Below are positions 1 through 5,596 of a stretch of DNA of 6,583 nucleotides, in pieces (the first letter of the stretch is position 1; every line of letters begins with the position of its first letter). The notes beneath the pieces were generated by a model, which was not told where the DNA came from, searched no databases, and saw only the letters and a list, made by a program, of their open reading frames with translations. The position numbers and the translations under genes are program-made. Source of the stretch: Planctomycetaceae bacterium (GTDB lineage Bacteria; Planctomycetota; Planctomycetia; Pirellulales; Thermoguttaceae); assembly GCA_031266315.1 (NCBI GenBank), contig JAISBG010000725.1, forward strand, positions 1-6,583, read 5' to 3'.

Positions 1-26
1 TCAAAGACCTGCGGTTACGAAAATAA

Positions 27-51
27 AGCCCTATCGGGCTATTCGGTTTTT
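27..51 (+). terminator. Terminator-like hairpin from an upstream gene
   Basis: A 5-bp GC-rich stem (AGCCC at 27-31, GGGCT at 36-40) with a TATC loop is followed by ATTCGG and five T residues at 47-51. This resembles a weak rho-independent terminator on the + strand. It would end a gene lying left of the window. The stem is short and the T run is offset by six bases, so the call is tentative. Confidence 0.4.
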
Positions 52-209
52 CGGATCAATCTGGAAAATAATTATTTAGAAACTTGAAAAATACCAAATA
101 TAACCCTAACACAGTATAATTGATCGAAATTTTCGAACAATTGTTTTCTCAATAGGATTGCCAGTTTTTCTAAGATTACAGGAATAAATCCTACCACTTC
201 ATTTTCTTG

Positions 210-247
210 AACACGAAAAAGGAATAAGAACCCTATTTCGTGTTTTT
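210..247. terminator. Perfect 9-bp hairpin followed by T run
   Basis: AACACGAAA (210-218) pairs perfectly with TTTCGTGTT (236-244) across a 17-base loop, and the right arm runs into TTTTT at 243-247. The left arm is followed by an A run, so it could act as a terminator in either direction. There is no gene close by to assign it to. It overlaps the CGTG-phased repeat. Confidence 0.35.
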
Positions 248-262
248 CGTGCCTTCCGTGCT
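239..262. repeat. Short tandem repeat, 9-bp period, CGTG core
   Basis: CGTG occurs at 239-242, 248-251 and 257-260, spaced exactly nine bases apart (CGTGTTTTT, CGTGCCTTC, CGTGCTCAA). The phasing is seen directly. Function is unknown. The first unit doubles as the right arm of the hairpin at 210-244. Confidence 0.5.
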
Positions 263-301
263 CAATAGAAGCCCAGCCGAGAGGTAATGAGGTTGGCGAA
301 C

Positions 302-323
302 GTAAAAACTTGCAATCTTACTG
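302..323 (+). repeat. Direct repeat copy 1 (partner at 859-880)
   Basis: GTAAAAACTTGCAAT (302-316) recurs exactly at 859-873. Both copies continue as near-identical CTTACTG or TCTACTG, and then, after copy-specific bases, as TTCCCTA. The shared 22 bases make a chance origin unlikely. The pair brackets the hairpin-rich block of 434-855. It may be a dispersed intergenic repeat or the edges of an inserted segment. Confidence 0.5.
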
Positions 324-505
324 CTTCCCTATTGACACGTTTTGGATTTTTGTATATCATAGGTGAATAATTATTTTCCATCTTTCTTAATTTTCAACTT
401 TTGGAGACAATTTTTCCGTTTTGAAAGATAAATCGCCCGGATTTTCGTTCGGGTGTTAAAAAAATAGAGTACGTCAACAAAACGAAAGTCGCTTAGGCGA
501 GTAGT

Positions 506-544
506 AATTTTCTACAGGCAACCGGATTTTCCGGGTAGAAAATT
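506..544 (+). other. Two-part stem-loop
   Basis: AATTTTCTAC (506-515) pairs perfectly with GTAGAAAATT (535-544). Inside it CCGGA (522-526) pairs with TCCGG (530-534) around a TTT loop, so the two helices stack and only a 6-base bulge (516-521) is left on the 5' side. It resembles a structured RNA element. It is not followed by a T run, so it is not a standard terminator. Confidence 0.55.
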
Positions 545-546
545 TA

Positions 547-605
547 CTATAGAGTTATAGAGTTGCGTGACTCCCGCAAAGGGAGCGTCGCGTATAATTC
601 TATAG
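547..605 (+). other. Long bulged stem-loop with repeated arms
   Basis: Bases 547-559 pair with 593-605 (13 pairs, one G-U). Then 566-570 pair with 588-592 and 571-575 (CTCCC) pair with 581-585 (GGGAG), closing a GCAAA loop. The left arm contains TATAGAGT twice in tandem (548-563). TATAATTC occurs at 593-600 in the right arm and again just outside it at 607-614, so alternative pairing registers are possible. This is the strongest fold of the upstream region. Confidence 0.55.
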
Positions 606-615
606 GTATAATTCA

Positions 616-641
616 GTGTTACATTTTAAAACATGTAACAC
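616..641. other. Perfect 9-bp stem-loop
   Basis: GTGTTACAT (616-624) pairs exactly with ATGTAACAC (633-641) across an 8-base AT-rich loop. It lies directly after the long stem-loop at 547-605 and belongs to the same run of structures. Confidence 0.5.
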
Positions 642-750
642 ACCACTTTTGCCGGTGGGAAAGAACCTAACTTTCGTTGCGTGTCGCTCCTGTCTCAGAG
701 CGATATTCTGTTGCCGTTTCTCGGCTTGGCATTTTCCAATTTTGTAAAAA

Positions 751-784
751 AACAGATTATATGTTATGTAATCTGTTAATTTTA
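751..784. terminator. 9-bp hairpin with flanking A and T tracts
   Basis: AACAGATTA (751-759) pairs exactly with TAATCTGTT (769-777) across a 9-base loop. Seven A residues lead into the left arm and AATTTT follows the right arm. This is the layout of a bidirectional rho-independent terminator, although the stem is AT-rich and weak. It could end the candidate RNA at 434-777. Confidence 0.35.
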
Positions 785-807
785 AAACCTCATTTTAAGG
801 AGAAATT

Positions 808-834
808 AAATAGTACGCTTGCGAACTATTCACT
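808..834 (+). repeat. Dispersed repeat copy (partner at 4722-4760)
   Basis: AAATAGTACGCT (808-819) and AACTATTCACT (824-834) both recur, in the same order and orientation, at 4722-4733 and 4750-4760, with a spacer of 4 bases here and 16 there. Two conserved blocks with a variable spacer suggest a dispersed intergenic repeat of this genome. Confidence 0.45.
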
Positions 835-858
835 AATCTCTTGCCCTTTCAGGGCGGG

Positions 859-880
859 GTAAAAACTTGCAATTCTACTG
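859..880 (+). repeat. Direct repeat copy 2 (partner at 302-323)
   Basis: This is the second copy of GTAAAAACTTGCAAT, with the related tail TCTACTG and then TTTCCCTA at 886-893. It follows directly after a small hairpin (GCCCT 843-847, AGGGC 851-855). Confidence 0.5.
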
Positions 881-1011
881 GTTGTTTTCCCTACCTATTT
901 GGAATAGAATGGAACAAAATTAAATCGACGAATTTTGAAATGTGTTTAGTACAATAACAAGACGACAGGAATAAAAGACACACTGTCTTATATTTTTTGT
1001 CCAAAAAGAAA

Positions 1012-1018
1012 GAAGGGG
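1012..1018 (+). promoter_or_regulatory. Ribosome binding site deciding the start at 1027
   Basis: GAAGGGG at 1012-1018 lies eight bases before the ATG at 1027. It supports that start over the in-frame TTG at 997, which would add ten charged residues in front of the signal peptide. Confidence 0.6.
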
Positions 1019-1026
1019 TTACCAAA

Positions 1027-2688
1027 ATGAAAAAGATTCTTACAATCTTGATTGCGGCAACACTATTGACGTCAATAGTATTGCCCAATGCGGTGTGTTA
1101 CGCCGCAGACGATGCGCCGGAGTTGAAACTTCCGGCACGGGAAACGTTCCGCGAGTTTTACCATAAGTGGAACGATATTGCCGCCGACAAAAAAAACGGT
1201 GTGAAAGGGCAACATCTCAAAATCACCGTAACTCCGGCAGAATTGCCGTATCCGTTATTGAAATATCGTTTCAATACGTATATTACCGAAACGGAATCCG
1301 GTAATGCGGCACCGCTTTATTCCGAAGCAGTTGCACGGCTTAACGATGTCTGGACAAGAACGAGCCGAAGAGATGTTTATGAGTCGCGAGATTATGCCAA
1401 AGCAAAATTTCCCGAACTTTTCAATACTCCTACGGAAAAAAAAGAGGAGGAGACCGTCAAGAAACTTCTGTTCAAGGCATTCCCGCTCAAACCGTATTTC
1501 GAAAAAGTTTTTGATGTTGTTACACCCAAGCAGGAAGAAGAACTGTTTATAAGTTTGAATGGTGTATATCGTCTTATTGAAAAGGCGAGCAAGAAACGTG
1601 AATGCGATTGGAGTTACCAAATGGAGTATCACGGAATTGTTACGTTGCTGGATCATGTTCAAAATATGCGTGGATTGGCGAGGTATTTGGACGGAAAAGC
1701 CGAATGGGAAATACGCAACGGTAAATATAACGATGCCGTCAAAACAATTCGGCTCGGTTTGCGGTTGGCGGAACATCTGGAACAGTCGGACACGCCTTGT
1801 CTTGTAACACTGCTTATTGCCACTGCGATCAAAGGGATTATGTTAAAAAATATTCAACTCCTTTCCACGCAACCGGACTCGCCGAATCTTTATCCGGCTT
1901 TGACGCAACTTGCCCGAGACAAAAATACGTTTCAAAAAGGGTTGCAAGAGGAACAATTTATGTGGTTGATTTCCGATTCGAATCCGCAAAAGATTCAGGA
2001 ATTGTTTGAACAGGCAGATGAGAACAATAAAGAAAGTTGCAAAACATTACTGAAGTCTCTGACAACAACATTCGTCTTTAGAACAAATGAATTCGTCTTT
2101 AATGCATATTCACCTAAGTTAAGAGAACAAGAAGATACCGTGAATAATGCGGTAACTGTCGTTTCTTTAGTGTGTTATCCTTACGGCAAGGAACGGCTTT
2201 TGAAACGCGGATTGACAGAAGCGGAAATTGACAAACTTTCCGTGTATCAAGTGGTAACACCTTATATCGCCGAAGAAATCAAAACCGCGTATGATAAGCT
2301 TCTTGTAACGTCAATGTTGCCGGTGGATTTCAAACGTACCATCACTGATTTTATCGACGATGAAGGTTTTCGTGCGGATTCTCCGTTAAGTATCTATCTG
2401 GCGTTGATTTTGCCGGCGGTACAGAGTGCGAGAGCTGCGTTTTTGCGGACGGAGCAAACAATTGACCTTTTGCAAATCACGGAAGCGATACGTTATTATG
2501 CGGCGGTGAATGACGGCAAGTTGCCGGAAACGCTTGAAAAAATCGAACAACTTTACGTGAATACAATCGGCGCAACAAATAATAAGCCGTTTGCCTACCG
2601 CGTCGAAGGTAACACCGCAATTATCGATTATTTTGTCAATGTTGGCGGTGATGAAAGCCGTTTGGAAATCACGGTGGAGAAAAAGTGA
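1027..2688 (+). CDS. Exported protein of unknown function, planctomycete type
   Basis: The product is a 553-residue protein exported by the Sec route. Residues 1-26 are a signal peptide (KK, a hydrophobic stretch, likely cleavage after CYA), so it should work in the periplasm or at the envelope. No enzymatic motif is recognised. The middle (about 120-300) is mostly helical. The stretch 199-260, with NMRGLARYLDGKAEWEIRNG followed by DAVKTIRLGLRLAEHL, has the look of a helical repeat and resembles a conserved planctomycete family of unknown function (recalled, not searched). Near the C-terminus, residues 458-472 (LALILPAVQSARAAF) resemble the end of a prepilin-type helix. They are followed by GKLPETLEKI (497-506) and KPFAYRVEG (520-528), as in pseudopilin-like cores. 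The ATG at 1027 is preferred because of the ribosome site and the signal peptide. The next gene starts 98 bases downstream, probably in the same operon. Confidence 0.85.
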   Translation: MKKILTILIAATLLTSIVLPNAVCYAADDAPELKLPARETFREFYHKWNDIAADKKNGVKGQHLKITVTPAELPYPLLKYRFNTYITETESGNAAPLYSEAVARLNDVWTRTSRRDVYESRDYAKAKFPELFNTPTEKKEEETVKKLLFKAFPLKPYFEKVFDVVTPKQEEELFISLNGVYRLIEKASKKRECDWSYQMEYHGIVTLLDHVQNMRGLARYLDGKAEWEIRNGKYNDAVKTIRLGLRLAEHLEQSDTPCLVTLLIATAIKGIMLKNIQLLSTQPDSPNLYPALTQLARDKNTFQKGLQEEQFMWLISDSNPQKIQELFEQADENNKESCKTLLKSLTTTFVFRTNEFVFNAYSPKLREQEDTVNNAVTVVSLVCYPYGKERLLKRGLTEAEIDKLSVYQVVTPYIAEEIKTAYDKLLVTSMLPVDFKRTITDFIDDEGFRADSPLSIYLALILPAVQSARAAFLRTEQTIDLLQITEAIRYYAAVNDGKLPETLEKIEQLYVNTIGATNNKPFAYRVEGNTAIIDYFVNVGGDESRLEITVEKK

Positions 2689-2786
2689 ACAACTATTCTT
2701 CAACTATTTTTCAAAAAATCTTTAACAAAAATTATTGTGTATTCCATTTCGTTTTAACAATTTCAAAAACAGTAACAGGTATTTTT

Positions 2787-4592
2787 ATGAAAAAACAATT
2801 GATATTATTTTGTGCAGTGTTGTTGACGATTCTTTCGGTTCTTTCCGCAATAGCACAGGAAAGTCCTGCGGTTAATGCAACAACGGACGCGGTTCTTGCC
2901 AAAATGAAACCGTTGCTCGAAGACGACACGTTGGCGGTTGCTTATGTGAACTTTGAAAAAATAGATGTTGTTACGGCTCTCAACAATAACCGTAAGTTCA
3001 TCGAAAAAGTGTTCGCTGATCTTGGTATTCCCGAAATTCAACTGCATGATATGCTATTGAAAATGGTTCTCCAAACATCCGGCAATTTTGAAGAAAATTG
3101 GAAAAAACTCCTTGTAATTGCCGAAACAGGTAAGAAAATTTTAACAGACACGTGCGGCGTACAAGAAGCGTATTTTGTTGTGCGGTTGGGCAAAGCATTT
3201 AATTTCGGATATGTTGCCGTTCCGAAAACGGAAAAGTTAAACATCGAACAAATCCGTCAACTTTTGCCAAAAGATCAACAAGTATTTATAGTAACACGTG
3301 AAACGGAGGATTACCTTTTTGTCTCGTATTTTGTGTCGCAAAATCATAAGGTGAGCGATGCTTTTGTTGCCCAACTTGGTGCGGGACGGCAGGCAGAGCG
3401 TCCCGATTTGCTGGATGCGTACAACACCGTGAAAGGTGAACCGGTTCAGATTCTTTTTGCGGTGCCGTCTTTTGTGAAAAAAGTTGTTACGGAATTAAAA
3501 CCAACGGTGCCGGAATCTTTGATTCAACAATTTCCCGCATTGGAAACGGTGGACATTCCGCAATTGCTGAACGGTTTGAGGTTCAAGGCGGTTGGTCTGA
3601 ATCCCGAACAAGGTAAAGTACGGGCGGTTGTCGAAATGGAATCGGAATTGGACGCGAAACAAATTGTGAAACAAACCGATTCGATTTTAACCGTTGCATC
3701 GGACGAATTTCTCAAATACCTTGAGTCGTTGAAAAAACGAAACGAATCGCCGAATGGTTTTTTGTACGATCAAGAAAATATGTGGCTTACACTTTATCCT
3801 GAAGTGTTCAACGAAAAAACACTCGCGGCACTCAAATCACAACTCCTCCCCAAACCGGACGGCAAACGTTTCACGATAACATTTGACATGGAAAATATCG
3901 GAACATTACTTTCCGGCTCCGGCATAACACTGGTCAAACTTATTCATACCAGCCATGACATTGCTCTTGCCGTTCAAAAAAAGTTGCAGTGCAGCAATTA
4001 CATAAAATCGTTCCTGCTGGCAATGCACAATTATCATGATACTGTTGGAAAATTGCCGCCGGCGTTTACTGTTGACGAAAACGGTAAACCGTTACATAGT
4101 TGGCGGGTATTGTTGTTACCGTATTTGGAACAGGTTGACCTTTACAAATCAATACGGCTTGACGAAGCGTGGGACAGCGAACACAACAAACAATTCCACG
4201 ACAAAATGCCGCAAGTTTTCAAATGTCCAAGTTGTACGCAGGGAAATCCGAAACGCGATACGGTTTATTGTATGGTTGTCGGAGAAAAAGCGGTTGGGCG
4301 GACGGACGGAAAAGGTATCCATTTCAGCAAAGTTACGGACGGCACGTCCAATACGGTTTGTATTGTGGAACGAAAAACGCCGGTGTGCTGGATGTCGCCG
4401 GAAGATGTTACGTTTGATGTTGCCGTGAAGGGAATCAACAAATTGCCGGACGGAATCGGCTCCGAACACGACCACTGTGTCAATGTCGGCTTCTTGGACG
4501 GAAGTACCCACGTGTTACAACAAAATGTCGCGTTGAATGTTCTCGAAGCACTCCTCACTATCGCAGGCGGCGAAAGTGTGTCAAGACCGTAA
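2787..4592 (+). CDS. Exported protein with C-terminal DUF1559 (H-X9-DG) domain
   Basis: The product is a 601-residue exported protein. Residues 1-23 form a signal peptide ending in the cleavage motif AIA. Residues about 30-390 form a mixed alpha/beta region with no recognised motif. From about 400 it matches DUF1559, a planctomycete family of prepilin-like surface proteins: QCSNYIKSFLLAMHNYHD (401-418), GKLPPAF, SWRVLLLPYLEQVDLY, TDGTSNT, and near the end H561, nine residues, then D571-G572, the family's H-X9-DG motif. Unlike standard members it does not start with a prepilin peptide and the GFTLVELLVVIAIIG-type helix. The domain is instead attached behind a large N-terminal region, with only a trace of the helix (AVQKKLQCSN). 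Function is unknown; an envelope or surface role is inferred. The ATG at 2787 was chosen because it starts the signal peptide. An in-frame GTG at 2685 overlaps the previous stop but adds 34 residues that do not fit. Ribosome site weak (AGGT at 2777-2780). Confidence 0.88.
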   Translation: MKKQLILFCAVLLTILSVLSAIAQESPAVNATTDAVLAKMKPLLEDDTLAVAYVNFEKIDVVTALNNNRKFIEKVFADLGIPEIQLHDMLLKMVLQTSGNFEENWKKLLVIAETGKKILTDTCGVQEAYFVVRLGKAFNFGYVAVPKTEKLNIEQIRQLLPKDQQVFIVTRETEDYLFVSYFVSQNHKVSDAFVAQLGAGRQAERPDLLDAYNTVKGEPVQILFAVPSFVKKVVTELKPTVPESLIQQFPALETVDIPQLLNGLRFKAVGLNPEQGKVRAVVEMESELDAKQIVKQTDSILTVASDEFLKYLESLKKRNESPNGFLYDQENMWLTLYPEVFNEKTLAALKSQLLPKPDGKRFTITFDMENIGTLLSGSGITLVKLIHTSHDIALAVQKKLQCSNYIKSFLLAMHNYHDTVGKLPPAFTVDENGKPLHSWRVLLLPYLEQVDLYKSIRLDEAWDSEHNKQFHDKMPQVFKCPSCTQGNPKRDTVYCMVVGEKAVGRTDGKGIHFSKVTDGTSNTVCIVERKTPVCWMSPEDVTFDVAVKGINKLPDGIGSEHDHCVNVGFLDGSTHVLQQNVALNVLEALLTIAGGESVSRP

Positions 4593-4606
4593 AAAAAAGG
4601 TAATAC

Positions 4607-4618
4607 TTTTGCGCAAAA
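4607..4618. repeat. 12-base perfect palindrome
   Basis: TTTTGCGCAAAA is self-complementary and lies 14 bases after the stop of the preceding gene. It could be a protein-binding site or part of a transcript end. Nothing else identifies its role. Confidence 0.35.
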
Positions 4619-4629
4619 TTATCGCTAGC

Positions 4630-4653
4630 GCGGTTATTTTTTAAAATGACCGC
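4630..4653 (+). terminator. Strong hairpin after the DUF1559 gene
   Basis: GCGGTTATTTT (4630-4640) pairs with AAAATGACCGC (4643-4653) over 11 pairs, one of them G-U on the + strand. The hairpin lies 38 bases after the stop codon and probably marks the end of the two-gene transcript. No T run follows, so it may block exonucleases rather than act as a standard terminator. Confidence 0.4.
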
Positions 4654-4662
4654 ATCAACTCG

Positions 4663-4760
4663 GTGAATAGTTAATAATTAATAGCAGATAACGGCACAAG
4701 CAGATTCAACACGTTTCGGTAAAATAGTACGCTACAAACTATATCTATTAACTATTCACT
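4663..4760. repeat. Inverted heptad-like repeats in the intergenic gap
   Basis: The left part reads as three 7-base units (GTGAATA, GTTAATA, ATTAATA; 4663-4683). The 14 bases at 4663-4676 recur as an exact reverse complement at 4746-4759. Between and within the arms lies the second copy of the dispersed repeat (AAATAGTACGCT at 4722-4733, AACTATTCACT at 4750-4760) also found at 808-834. This looks like a small dispersed intergenic element of unknown function. Confidence 0.45.
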
Positions 4761-4846
4761 CTATAAGGTATTTCTAAAAAACTCTCCCTTTTCGATTTTT
4801 TAATTTTTATTAGAATATTTTGTTTGTTTAAGAAACTGGTGATGTT

Positions 4847-5440
4847 ATGAGTAGATATGAAGTTGAAATGAAATTTCGGGTTGATAACATTAAAGCGTTT
4901 GAGGAACGTCTCAAAGTATTGGGTGGAAATTTGGGGGCGATGATGGAAGAAGTTGATTTGTTTTACCAACATCCGCAACGTGATTTTTCGGTAACAGACG
5001 AATGTTTACGTATTCGTCGGCGTAAGTTGCCGAATGGAACGGAGGAAAAATTTTTAACTTACAAAGGACCGAAAATGGATCGGGAAACGAAAACCCGTCG
5101 TGAAATTGAAATTCGTCTTGATTCGCAGGAACCTTGGGAGACAATGTTGGAACTATTAGGATTTCAGGCAAAGGATACTGTTCGTAAATTTCGGCGTCGA
5201 AGTGAGTTATCGATTTTGAATCAGTTGGTTGAAGTGGTTCTTGATTTTTTGCCGGAGTTGGAAAAAAGTGATGATGGCGGAACTTTTGTGGAGTTGGAAG
5301 CGATGGCTTCGGAATCGGATTGGGAAAAGAAACGCGAGTTGATTATGAATTTATCGAAGGATTTTGGATTTTCCGAATCAATTCGGACGAGTTACCTTGA
5401 ACTTTTGCGTAAGGCAAAGAATGTTGTTCCCCCGTCTTGA
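4847..5440 (+). CDS. CYTH-domain protein (class IV adenylate cyclase / triphosphatase type)
   Basis: The product is a 197-residue cytoplasmic protein of the CYTH superfamily (CyaB, thiamine triphosphatase, tripolyphosphatase), about the usual length for a single-domain member. These enzymes bind a triphosphate substrate and divalent metals inside an eight-stranded tunnel. The signature ExExK is E5, E7, K9 (YEVEMKF). Other expected tunnel residues are present: DLFYQHP at 37-43, LRIRRR at 54-59, LTYKGPK at 70-76, RREIEIR at 84-90 with E86 and E88, RKFRRRSE at 113-120, LDFLPEL at 132-138, FVELE at 147-151 and SYLELL near the end. All key acidic and basic positions look intact, so it should be active. 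Whether it cyclises ATP or hydrolyses a triphosphate cannot be told from sequence; most bacterial relatives annotated as cyaB are not proven cyclases. The ribosome site is weak (GGTGA at 4838-4842). TAGAAT at 4811-4816 is a possible -10 box without a good -35. Not clearly linked to its neighbours. Confidence 0.88.
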   Translation: MSRYEVEMKFRVDNIKAFEERLKVLGGNLGAMMEEVDLFYQHPQRDFSVTDECLRIRRRKLPNGTEEKFLTYKGPKMDRETKTRREIEIRLDSQEPWETMLELLGFQAKDTVRKFRRRSELSILNQLVEVVLDFLPELEKSDDGGTFVELEAMASESDWEKKRELIMNLSKDFGFSESIRTSYLELLRKAKNVVPPS

Positions 5441-5467
5441 CAAGATTTAATAACATGAGAGAATGGG

Positions 5468-5494
5468 GCAACTTTCAATGAGAAAGCGAGTTGC
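5468..5494 (+). terminator. Hairpin after the CYTH gene
   Basis: GCAA (5468-5471) pairs with TTGC (5491-5494). Inside, CTTTC (5472-5476) pairs with GAAAG (5482-5486) around an AATGA loop, leaving CGAG unpaired. It begins 27 bases after the stop codon. There is no T run, so it is either a weak terminator or a processing element between the CYTH gene and the tRNA 28 bases on. Confidence 0.35.
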
Positions 5495-5521
5495 TTGAAA
5501 ATTCGGTAACTCCTTTTACAA

Positions 5522-5596
5522 GGGCGGTTAGCTCAGTTTGGTTAGAGCACTAGCTCGACAAGCTAGGGGTCACAGGTTCGAGTCCCGTACCGCCCA
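5522..5596 (+). tRNA. tRNA-Val (anticodon GAC)
   Basis: A full cloverleaf is present. The acceptor stem GGGCGGT/ACCGCCC is perfect (5522-5528 with 5589-5595) and the discriminator base is A at 5596. The D stem is GCTC/GAGC and the anticodon stem is CTAGC/GCTAG (5550-5554 with 5562-5566). The T loop is TTCGAGT. The anticodon GAC lies at 5557-5559 and reads the valine codons GUC and GUU. A73, A35 and C36 agree with valine identity. The 3' CCA is not encoded, so it must be added enzymatically. Two oddities: position 33, nearly always U, is C (5556), and the T stem ACAGG/CCCGT has an A-C mismatch (5574 with 5586). No clear promoter of its own is seen. Confidence 0.92.

Larger units (their letters stand above)
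62..380. repeat. 15-base inverted repeat flanking 289 bases
   Basis: The 15 bases at 62-76 (TGGAAAATAATTATT) recur as an exact reverse complement at 366-380. The arms flank the hairpin and CGTG repeats of 210-262. This could be a small non-autonomous element, but no target-site duplication is visible. In AT-rich DNA such a match can arise by chance. Confidence 0.25.
434..777 (+). ncRNA. Candidate structured RNA: chain of stem-loops
   Basis: Successive hairpins fill this stretch: 434-455 (8 pairs), 489-500 (4), 506-544 (10 plus 5 pairs with a 6-base bulge), 547-605 (13, 5 and 5 pairs), 616-641 (9), 643-658 (4), 684-703 (6), 713-725 (4) and 751-777 (9). In the 434-455 and 547-605 stems the imperfect pairs are G-T as written on the + strand (for example 554-598, 568-590, 440-449). 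These would be allowed G-U pairs in + strand RNA but A-C mismatches in the opposite RNA, so the + strand is favoured. No known RNA family was recognised (not RNase P, tmRNA, SRP, 6S or a riboswitch I know). A non-coding repeat element is the main alternative. Confidence 0.35.
1..1026. other. Long intergenic region rich in hairpins and repeats
   Basis: About 1 kb before the first gene has no credible coding sequence. A 61-codon TTG-start frame at 677-862 runs straight through several hairpins and has no ribosome site, so I do not call it. The region holds a terminator-like hairpin near the left edge, a 9-bp phased repeat at 239-262, a 15-base inverted repeat (62-76 and 366-380), a direct repeat (302-323 and 859-880), and a dense chain of stem-loops at 434-855. 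No convincing -35/-10 pair was found ahead of the gene at 1027. TACAAT at 950-955 could be a -10 box but has no good partner. Confidence 0.7.

Noticed and set aside
115..120. TATAAT as a promoter -10 box
   Set aside because: The nearest -35-like TTGAAA (84-89) is 25 bases away, too far, and no gene follows.
505..545. TAATTTTCTAC and GTAGAAAATT look like a Cas12a-type CRISPR repeat
   Set aside because: There is only one copy, the loop is 19 bases rather than 4-5, and there are no spacers or cas genes nearby.
677..862. 61-residue + strand open frame
   Set aside because: It starts with TTG, has no ribosome site, and is interrupted by the arms of several hairpins. The composition does not look like protein.
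1255..1776. 173-residue - strand open frame inside the first exported-protein gene
   Set aside because: It is the antisense shadow of a well-supported gene with a signal peptide and ribosome site, and its translation is not protein-like.
4036..4428. 130-residue + strand frame overlapping the DUF1559 domain
   Set aside because: It lies within the conserved DUF1559 coding sequence in another frame, and its translation lacks any recognisable feature.
5557..5559. tRNA read as Arg or Ser by shifting the anticodon
   Set aside because: A shift to place T at position 33 destroys the perfect CTAGC/GCTAG anticodon stem. GAC is the only anticodon consistent with the fold.
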